The position numbers and the translations under genes are program-made. Below the pieces are notes generated by a model. It made no database searches. It had not been told where the DNA came from and was given only the letters and a program-made list of their open reading frames with translations. Positions 56,112-64,000 of a DNA stretch of 64,000 nt are shown piece after piece. The stretch's first letter is position 1. The number at the start of each line of letters is the position of its first letter. Origin of the DNA: Calonectria ilicicola (taxonomy: Eukaryota; Ascomycota; Sordariomycetes; Hypocreales; Nectriaceae); the NCBI GenBank assembly GCA_020809705.1, contig CP085827.1, forward strand, positions 1,736,001 to 1,800,000, read 5' to 3'.

Positions 56112-58871
56112 TTACAGATGATCATCAGCATCTTCGTCCGAGTCCCAAATCTCGGGGGGCTCGCGCTCATCGTCACAGACCAGGCTGTCCGGTAGCATCT
56201 GACTCTTCGTCAGGAGCTGCGAGGAGCCTTCCATGGCGGCAGCAGCGGCGGAGCCCGAGTGGAACACTGGAGGCATGTTGAGCGGCGAGTCGTCGTTGAA
56301 GACGATGCTGCTGGAAGATCGAAGATGCGGGAATGAGGGCGGACGGCGGTGAGACGAGGATGAGGGCTTCTCAGGGGTGGAGGCCTGGGAGACGGTGGTG
56401 GCTTGTGAGGGACGCACGACGCTGGTAGACGGAGGTGGGTTCATGGAGGGGCGGGTAGTGCAGCGAGTTGCGGGCATGGATGAGGCTGGTGGAAGACGGA
56501 AGGGACGTTTTCTGGTGGAGGATCTGGATGGAGTAGCTCGGGTTGGTGTCGACGACGTTAACTCCAAAGGCGCATCGTTTTGTTTTCCTTCGTTTTCAGG
56601 AGTTGAAGGGACGAGGATGTCATCTGACGTGGGGAATTGCGTCGAATGGGCAATGTCACTCTGGAGTTGTGCCTCGACTTGCTGCGAGACACTCATGCTG
56701 GGAGTCGGCGTCGGGTTCTTGCCCCTGAGAAGAGGTGGAGCAGAGGAGCTGGGGAGGAGTTGCACTGGCTCGTCTTCCTCTTCGTTGACGTTGTCGTCTT
56801 CGCTGAAGACGGCGTGTCGGAGATTCCACATGAGCTGGCCTACGACGGCGGGCGGCAGGTAAGCGTATCGATCAATATCGCCACCATCTACCCATTCCTC
56901 CTCACGCATGTCGCTGTCTGAGACGGGATTGTTTAGCTCATACACCTGGGGTAGGTTGTATCGCCATGACCCAGGTGCCTCAACACGCCTTGGGTCTGAG
57001 CAAGCCATATACTGCAGCATTTTGCCATCAAAAAGCCAAAAGCGCACCACCTGGGCGGGGATCTTGAAGGGCAAAACCACATGTGCTTCGAAGCCCTCGA
57101 CAACGGACAGCAGTGAGCCGTAATCTAGCGGCAGGATAATGTCAGTGCGGGCTGACGGGGCGGGTAGAGCCTGAAGTGTTGCCAGGGGCACCCGTTGCGA
57201 CTCGAGGGGTTGTGTTTGAGTGGCATTATGGGCGAAAGGTTGATGGAGGGGTTTACGGAGGCGCGGCCTGTTATCTTCCGAAGATCGTAAAGGTTTTGGT
57301 GGTGATGAGGGTGGAGGTAACGTCGTGGGTTGAGAGCTTGGGGCAGCTGGGAGCGGTGGTGAGGATGTGGGACGTCGTTGTCGAGACCTGGATGTGGCCG
57401 AGGATGCAACGACGGCGTCTTGATCGTCTTCGTCGGCAGACAGGGACGGAGGCGTTTTGTTCTCCTTGGCTGAGTCTTCCTCAGAAGTCTCAGACGATGC
57501 GATCTCATTCATCACAAACTGTGTTTCCGCGCCCGCAATGAAATCACCCTCTTGCTCCTCGCCGTCGTTGTCGGCGAAGACTTCGAAATCGTCATCAGCA
57601 TCTGAATCAGGAATCTCATCCAGCCCGGCATTCTTGCATGCCTTTCGAGGCGAGGTTTGTTTCCCTTTTGGTGTCGAGCCCCCAGCCTTGTTCTTCCCAC
57701 CACCCAAGTCACTGCTCTCCCCTTTCCTCCGGGGTTTAGTTGGGGTGTCCATGTCATTTTCGGCTGAGGATGTTTCTGCTGATGGTGTTTTGTTGCGGCT
57801 CGGTGATTCGAGCATTTGGCTGCGCAGTGGCGTTACTTCACCAGTCTCCCAGCTCTCTGTCGCATATGAGTCTTGGATGACTACTTCCTTGCGCCGGGGT
57901 GTTACAGATGTTCGGGGTTTTCCTGGCAACTGCTTAAGGATGGATCTAGGCGCCATGGGCGATGACTTGTTTTTGAGGGGCGAGGTAATATTGTTTGGTG
58001 CACCATAGCGGCTGATCATGGTACTTGCCGGCGTAGACAGCTGGCTTGAGGAGGGGATTTCATCACGCCTGGTCCGTTTGGCAGGCGTCTGGGGAACCAC
58101 GGATTCCTCGCGGTCGGCAACTTGACTTGACGTCGCTTCATCGTTTTGAGTAGGCTGTGGTTTTGGCGACGCAAAGCGCAACCTTCGTTGTGTCGATGGG
58201 GATGTGTTGGTTGGGCGGTGGCGGAGGGGGGTTGGGCTCGTGGGGTCATGCAGCCAGTCGCGGAAGCCATCATCTTCGTCTTCATCCTCGGAATCCTTGA
58301 TGTAGAGGGCGTTGACGGGGTCCCGGCCGAGAAACTGCGTTAGGGTCTGGGTGTGATAGCTGGATGTTGGAAGGTCGCCAAGCGTCTTGCGTCGGCTCGC
58401 TTCATCCTCCTTCTTCACCGTGGGCTCGCCGTCCGACTCGTCCCCAAGCGTGCGCCTTCGCTTGCTGCCCTTGTTCTTGGCCGTCGCTGTTTTCGAGCTG
58501 GCTCTTCGCTTCCTGAAACTTGATACGGGTTCCTCGTCTTCCTCGTCTTCGCCTTCATCGTTTGTGTCGTGGTTCTCCTTGTCCTCGTCGGCAGGGGCGC
58601 CGTCGTCGCTCCTCTTTTGAATGTCTTCATCGCTGTCGCTAAAAACGGTGGGTTCGGCATCCTCCTCGAAGCTCGACACAAAGTCAATCTGCGTCAGGGT
58701 CTGCTGGCGCAACGTCCTCGCAGGCGCCACGGCCTCCTTCTTGCGCTTCTGCTTGCCATACGTGCGGACTACCTTTCGTCGTGGCGGGAACTGCGTCTGC
58801 TGCTGTGCGGGCGTTGAGTGATAGACTCGGCTTGAGGGTGGGACACCGCGAGAGCGGGTCTGCGGGGACAT
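56112..58871 (-). CDS. Disordered nuclear protein with TLTQ motifs
   Basis: Single exon, 919 residues, ATG at 58871. Mostly disordered: basic N-terminus with RRKVVRTYGKQKRKK (likely nuclear import signal), acidic Ser/Asp/Glu tracts, many S/T-P sites. Two related short motifs, TLTQIDFV (58-65) and TLTQFLG (176-182), and two copies of R[RK]TLGD (140-144, 162-166) look like peptide docking sites. A KEN box lies at 98-100. One folded-looking region near residues 600-720 has hydrophobic alternation and Trp (RFWLFDGKMLQYMACSDPRR, GQLMWNLRHAVF). The end is acidic. I recognise no named orthologue; it appears to be a Pezizomycotina hypothetical protein. Nuclear, possibly cell-cycle-controlled, by inference. 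Confidence 0.75.
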   Translation of the reverse strand: MSPQTRSRGVPPSSRVYHSTPAQQQTQFPPRRKVVRTYGKQKRKKEAVAPARTLRQQTLTQIDFVSSFEEDAEPTVFSDSDEDIQKRSDDGAPADEDKENHDTNDEGEDEEDEEPVSSFRKRRASSKTATAKNKGSKRRRTLGDESDGEPTVKKEDEASRRKTLGDLPTSSYHTQTLTQFLGRDPVNALYIKDSEDEDEDDGFRDWLHDPTSPTPLRHRPTNTSPSTQRRLRFASPKPQPTQNDEATSSQVADREESVVPQTPAKRTRRDEIPSSSQLSTPASTMISRYGAPNNITSPLKNKSSPMAPRSILKQLPGKPRTSVTPRRKEVVIQDSYATESWETGEVTPLRSQMLESPSRNKTPSAETSSAENDMDTPTKPRRKGESSDLGGGKNKAGGSTPKGKQTSPRKACKNAGLDEIPDSDADDDFEVFADNDGEEQEGDFIAGAETQFVMNEIASSETSEEDSAKENKTPPSLSADEDDQDAVVASSATSRSRQRRPTSSPPLPAAPSSQPTTLPPPSSPPKPLRSSEDNRPRLRKPLHQPFAHNATQTQPLESQRVPLATLQALPAPSARTDIILPLDYGSLLSVVEGFEAHVVLPFKIPAQVVRFWLFDGKMLQYMACSDPRRVEAPGSWRYNLPQVYELNNPVSDSDMREEEWVDGGDIDRYAYLPPAVVGQLMWNLRHAVFSEDDNVNEEEDEPVQLLPSSSAPPLLRGKNPTPTPSMSVSQQVEAQLQSDIAHSTQFPTSDDILVPSTPENEGKQNDAPLELTSSTPTRATPSRSSTRKRPFRLPPASSMPATRCTTRPSMNPPPSTSVVRPSQATTVSQASTPEKPSSSSHRRPPSFPHLRSSSSIVFNDDSPLNMPPVFHSGSAAAAAMEGSSQLLTKSQMLPDSLVCDDEREPPEIWDSDEDADDHL

Positions 58872-59585
58872 GGCGGCGGGAGTGGGCTGCTGTATGAGCA
58901 GCCTCTCGGTCGGGCGTTGAGATAATATAGGACGGCAATGGATGGGAGTGGCGTAGAGTTGGATCTTGTCCTTCAGGCCGTTTTGGTCTGTGTCGAAGTT
59001 GCGAGTTTCATGCTGTGAACCGGTGGTTCGTCACCTGCCCTGCCGGCGCTTCGTTGGGTGGGGCATCCCGGACCCGGAACCTCAAGTGGCAGCCACGAAC
59101 GCGTCGCGTAAATGGCTATTTGACGCGTCTAATTTAACTCATGTTAGATACCAGACGTCATCATCATCGTTGATTTACTAATTGGTTGATTGATTGAATG
59201 ATTGCACATCACCCCCATGTCATATGTGCATTTTCACTTCATCTAAAGCTGATAGAGCATCATCACGCCACACCATCCAGTCTGCTTAATTTGCGTTCTC
59301 CCTCGCTTGCTTCTTGATTGCTGGCACAACAAGATTCACTCACACATTCATATATCTAATAATAATCCTTGACCTATAAAAAAAAAACTTTCACAAGACG
59401 CCATTTGCGTTCTCCCAACAATTGACAATGGCATGCCGTACAGGTGGCCTCTTATCTCATGGTCAAGTATGTCTCATGTGTTATTGGTACAAGTTACAGC
59501 CCACCCCGTCTTTTCTCTAGCAGCTGAAATCACGCTTGTCATGCTGCCCGTACTCGTTGTGCTATCCCTTCATCAATTCCATGCC
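58872..59585. other. Intergenic
   Basis: Promoter of the disordered nuclear protein gene (-) and 3' flank of SEC3 (-). AT-rich around 59130-59400. No gene is seen. Confidence 0.5.
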
Positions 59586-62500
59586 TTATCGGAACGCGGC
59601 CTTGACATCAGCCCGAGGCCATTCAAACAAAACATCTCCTCCATAAACATCCGTCGTCACTCGTCCAATACGCACCTCCACCTCCTCGTAGAATCGTTCG
59701 CATTCAGTCAGCACCTTGACTACCAGACCTCGGCTCAGGGCTGGATCGTCAGCATCACCAAAGTGCTTCTCGACTCGCTTTCGCAGCGCTTCAATACCCT
59801 TGCGAATTTCCTTTGAGTCGTAGTTGCCTAGCACCTTGTTGAACACAGTCTTGCTGTTGGAAGGCTGTGCGGCGATAGAGGCTGCTGATTTGCCGCTCTG
59901 TAGCTGGGCCTCCATATTCTCCAGATGCTCTAGCACCTTGCCTAGAGGTCGCCTCATGACTGCGTTGAGATAGAGATCCATGTGTTCGTGATACGTCGCA
60001 TTGGCCTGCTCCTTCCACTCCTCAAGCACTTCCAATCCCTTTGTGTCCGTTTCCTCTAGGAAGTGGTTCATATTCTCAATAAGGAGAATGTGGAAGTTTA
60101 GGGCTTCCTTATCTTCCGGGTCTGCAGAACCGCTCGTCACACTCACAGCTGGATTCTCGCGAGCAATGACCATTAGCGAGTCGAACATAGTCTTGAGCAA
60201 TCGGTCGTATTCGCGGTCAACTGTTCGTCGAGTTGATAGGTTGGGGTCATCGCTCGGCACCATGTTCTCCACAGCTGCTGAAAACAGAGGGAACACGCGA
60301 ATGAACGAGATGACGCCCTTGCGCTTGTTGATTTTGACTTTGGTCTCTTCAATGGCTCGGATTTGCTCATCAACAAACTTCTTAAATTTTCCTTCCAAGT
60401 GGCTATGTAGCTTTTGAATGAGCGCATTGAGGAAATCTTGGTTAGACTGGCTGATCTGACCCAGCTTGCTTTCTAGAGTTGTGAGTACACCAACTCCTTG
60501 CCTGTAAAAAAGAAAAGTATTAGCCACTCATCTGCCACACCAATGTGGCCTTGTCAACTTACAAAGGATCTTGCCCTGTAACCCATTCCACGAGCCTTTG
60601 GAGCTCGGATTCTAAAAACGCGAATATAACCTCCATTGCACGTGTGATGCGTCTAGCAAGATCACGATCTGGTTCCATGAGACGAGGTCGCTTGAGATCT
60701 CCTCCGCGGCGATCCTGGGGCTCGGTAGCCGCTACGGAATCGGGGAAGTCGATTTGTTCCAATGTTGTTGCGTGGAAGAAATCGACAATAAAGTTTTGTT
60801 CCATCTGAACCAGAGGTAGCAAGTCATCCATAACTCCAGCAAACACCTCATATGGTAGGCTTCTGCTGTCGTTGCTAGCCTTTTCGACGGGAGAAGCTCG
60901 ACTGCTGCCACCATCCTCGCGTGGCGACCGCAGGGCTCGAGCCAGCGTTTGGCTTCGCTTCACCGTCAGCTTCCTTGCAGTGTTTGCAACCCCGCTCTCT
61001 TGGTGGTGTTTCTCATTCTGTGTTGAGAAGAGCAATTCTGCCTCATCACCAGTGAGTTTTCTCGCGTTCTTGCGCCAGACGGCAACCACATTTTGAAACT
61101 CGACTCGATAAACAGGCTGGCTCTTGTCCTGGTAGATCTGAATCATACGATTCCAATTCTCCAAGTCGACATCCCTGGCGTATATCATCAATGGATGATA
61201 CTTCCACAATGTGTCGCGGCCTACATCATGATGATTCGAATCAACCTTTCTCGAGAGCGCGCCTTCCATTGCCAGCTTGGTCTGGTTAAAGGCCGCATCA
61301 TACTGCTTTGTCATGAAATCAATCAATCGCTTCAAAAAGTAACTGCTCTCTTGCATATATGTCTCCTTCTTCTCTCGAACAATCCGCATCTGGCCATAAT
61401 CCATGTCGAAGCCGGTTTGATCTGAGTCCAATGTGACGTCTTTGCCTTGTTCGCCGCTTAACGTGGGGTCAATCTTCATCATGGCTTTGAAGAGGGTGAT
61501 GAGGGCGGCCTCAACTTCAGCCAGACCACGTGTGGTGTCCAATGGTGCCACTCTTAAGGCATTGAGCTCAAATGTTGTAATGGAACACGTCTCCAGTAGA
61601 GATTCCAGTTCCTTCTTCAACAGCTTCTGGTTGGCAGTTTGTACTTGAAGACCCTGTCCTTGGGCTTCGATATATGTTATGTCATCTTGGAGAGTCTGCC
61701 GTATGTTAGCACATTGTACGTCAGGCTCCATGCAAGACTTACCGAAAGTTCAACAGAATACAAAGTCAGGAGGTTGTCTAGCTCTTCGCATTCTGCAATG
61801 GCGATATCTATACCGATTTTGATGGCCTCCACACGTTCGTCTTCTTCTCGGAATCGGGCTAGCCAGCCGCCAGCTTGTGCCTTGTTCAATTCGCGTTCAA
61901 CTTCGATTTGCATGTCCTCCACGTGGCTTGTCCGCATTTGTTCTCCTGGAATCCATCCAAAATGATCTAGCCACTTGCAAAATTCTTCGCTCCTGTCGTC
62001 TAAAATAGTCGACTCAACACCTAGTGATTGGAAATATCTGACGTCATTGCCTGCGTTGAAGCGGCGACGTGTTTCGACCTTCTCGGCTTGTTTAGGTTTC
62101 TTGACCTCTTCCACTGGACCATGGGAGCTGTTGGGTCGACTTGGGACTGAAACTTTGACCTCAGGCACAAGAGAATTTCGATGTGGTGACTTTGCATTAA
62201 TCTTGGGCGGCTCAGGGGTCGAGGGTGTTTCATTTGGTGAATCTTTGGCAGCATCTTGAGCACGGCGTGGAGCTGGGACAACACCAGTGATACCATCAGG
62301 ACCTTCTTCGCCCTTGCTTTGAAGTTGCCGTAGACGTTCTCCCGCACCACCTTTGCGAGGTTTGAATGCACCAGCAGCAGATGCAGCCGAGGCCGCTTTC
62401 CACAAGGCACCCGCAATTTCGCCCTTCGACTTTTTGGCTTTAATCATGGGTCCCAAACCAGGACGCGACTGCACCTCTTCGGAGTCTGATGCTGTGTCAG

Positions 62501-64000
62501 AGGTATCTCTCTTTAGTGGCGGTGGTGGCTGTAGAGCGAGCTCTGCTGGCGGTTCTACCGGGAGTTTCGCAATAGGCGGCGTTTCTGGTTTTGGCCTGGT
62601 TGGAAGTGCAGCACGTGGCATGACAGGTGAAGCGGTACGAGAAGCGCCGGGAGAAGCGTCAGATGAAGCACCACCGGGAGATATACCTCGTGGAGCAGGA
62701 GGAGGGAAAGCAGCGGGTGGAGCACCCGGTGAGGCACCAGGAGAAACGCCAGGAGAAGCACCCGCAAAAGAACTTGTGTTGTGAGAAAAAGCAGGCGGCG
62801 CAGCAGGGAAAGCGGCCGGAGGAGCACCTGGCGAAGCGCCGGGAGAAACGCCGGGGGAGCCACCAGGATAAGAGCCAGGGCCAGGAGAGACAGCCCGAGG
62901 AGCAGCGGGGAAGGCAGCGGGGGGAGCACCCGGTGAAGCACTGGGAGAAACACCTGGTGAAGCTCCAGGATAACTGCTAGGGGGAGCGCCTCGAGAGGCT
63001 GGGAAGGCACTCGGAGGGGCACCAGGGGATGCGCCAGGAGAGGCGCCAGGGGAGACACCGGGAGAAATATTGGCGAAGGAAGTTGAAGCAGCAGGGAAAG
63101 CTGCCAGAGGCGCGCCCGGCGAGGCGCCTGGGGAAGCACCCGGAGAAATACCTGGAGAGAGGTTTAATGGAGCATTCCGAGGCTCAGGGGGTAGGAAGGG
63201 GGCGGGTGCCGATACGTTGGTTGGACTGGGTGACGATGAATGATTTCCATACTTGGGCAAAGAAGACGCGGATGGAGCTTTCAGGGAGGACGAAGGCAGT
63301 GCGTGAAGTGTCCTTGGCGAAGCATTCGCCGAAGTCTTTGGAGATTGGTTGGCAGAAATGGTCCTGTCGATTTCGGGGGTGCCCCGTGAGGGCGGCGTGG
63401 AGGTATCTCGGTCACGGTCTCTGAAGCTCTCTGGCAAGGATGGCGCAACTGACTTATTACTTGATGAATCTTGGCGAGAGCCCATACGATCTCGTTCGGT
63501 ACTCCTTGGGGGCGGTGCCATAGGATCAGGCCTCTTGCCAGGGCTAAGCAATGGGGGGGGGACTAAATCTCGATCATGAGGGCGTGTTGGGTCCATTGGG
63601 GGCCGTCTTCGCTCCGGAGGAGGTCTTTCAGGCTGCTGATATGCTTGAGGTCGAAGCTGTGGTGGGGGCTGCTGTTGTGCAGGAGGCTGTGAATGCCCTG
63701 ATCGAGGTGAAGGGGGGTCTGCAAATCTACCAAAAGCACCTGGACCAGGCATCCCATTCCGTGATCGAGGAGGTATACTAGAGGCATCGTCGCTCCTTGC
63801 TGCTATAGAATTGGCCACTGAATCTTGGCTCTTGTTATTCTGAGCCATCCATGGTGGTTGAAGCCGCTCCCTAGAGGCGCTGGAATCTACACTACCGGCA
63901 GGAGAGCCAGTGCCATTAATAGGTGGGCGCGCTGGGGGTGTTCTCGCAAAACGGGGGTTTTCAGGATTTCCTCTGAGCAGAGGTGGTCCAGAAGGCACAG
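59586..64000 (-). CDS. SEC3: Exocyst subunit SEC3 (partial, N-terminus beyond window)
   Basis: Minus-strand exons: 61743 to the window edge, 60563-61695 and 59586-60501, joined by introns of 47 and 61 bp (both donors GTAAGT). About 1435 residues are visible; the N-terminal PIP2-binding PH domain would lie beyond 64000. Residues encoded at about 62450-64000 are disordered and Pro/Ser/Arg-rich and include the SPG repeat array. Downstream comes the conserved exocyst part: SLGVESTILDDRSEEFCKWL, GWIPGEQMRTSHVEDMQIEV, then helical-bundle sequence (TLQDDITYIEAQGQGLQ; MDDLLPLVQMEQNFIVDFFH; FPLFSAAVENMV) to the end. Sec3 marks plasma-membrane sites of secretion and tethers vesicles with Exo70, so it matters for hyphal tip growth. 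Confidence 0.93.
62630..63160 (-). repeat. Degenerate SPGASPG tandem repeat inside SEC3
   Basis: About five imperfect copies, roughly 90-110 bp apart, each encoding a form of SPGVSPGASPGAPPAAFPA with variable spacers. On the plus strand they read as repeated GGAGAAGCACC/GGTGAAGC-like units. The repeats keep frame, lie in the disordered part of SEC3, and provide many Ser-Pro sites. Confidence 0.85.

Noticed and set aside
62555..63139. 194-codon minus frame and facing plus frames over the SEC3 repeat
   Set aside because: Alternate-frame readings of the SPGASPG repeat, explained fully by the SEC3 frame.

Overview
This window is nuclear DNA of a filamentous ascomycete, most likely a sordariomycete and perhaps a member of the Hypocreales. 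Genes carry short introns (mostly 47-106 bp) with GTRNGT-like donors and CTAAC/CTGAC-like branch points. Several proteins have the long low-complexity extensions usual in Pezizomycotina. Genes lie on both strands with separate promoters. There is no sign of bacterial, viral or organellar DNA. The first ~530 bases are a TpA-rich, strongly AT-rich block that ends abruptly against normal-composition DNA, like RIP-degraded DNA at the edge of a gene-bearing region. The genus cannot be fixed from sequence reading alone.

Layout. 0-8 kb: AT-rich block, an AT-hook nuclear protein (-), a small putative mitochondrial protein (+) and an orphan beta-rich 243-residue protein (-). 8-19 kb: PP2A activator of the PTPA/RRD1 family (+), a four-exon Ala/Pro/Glu/Lys-rich small protein (-), an alpha/beta-hydrolase-like protein without the nucleophile serine (-), and a TOK-type two-pore outward-rectifier K+ channel (+). 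19-26.7 kb: the CCR4-NOT E3 ligase NOT4 (-), whose two halves are separated by a 702-bp putative intron, divergent from the complex I 30-kDa subunit (+), then a 98-residue small protein (+). 29-30.5 kb: a PTH11-like/fungal-rhodopsin membrane protein (+). 31.7-34.4 kb: a Zds1-family protein (-). 34.4-40.3 kb: almost 6 kb with no supportable gene. 40.3-46.8 kb: DUF2433 phosphoesterase-like RGG protein (+), COQ5 (-), a small single-pass membrane protein (-), and branched-chain 2-oxoacid dehydrogenase E1-alpha (+). 49.4-55.3 kb: the HECT ubiquitin ligase UFD4/TRIP12 (+). 56.1-64 kb: a disordered nuclear protein (-) and the exocyst subunit SEC3 (-), cut by the right edge of the window.

Functionally this is a housekeeping segment, not a gene cluster. 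It holds three mitochondrial enzymes (complex I NDUFS3, COQ5 for ubiquinone, BCKDH E1-alpha), two ubiquitin ligases (NOT4, UFD4), two proteins connected with PP2A (PTPA and Zds1), an exocyst subunit and a K+ channel. I found no convincing new multi-gene system. The observations most worth checking are the two possible NOT4 products, the hydrolase-like protein with His in the nucleophile position, the DUF2433 protein with a degraded metal site, the SPGASPG repeat array inside SEC3, and the orphan beta-rich protein. Exon boundaries were read by eye; every spliced model given with exon coordinates keeps an open frame and a total length divisible by three.
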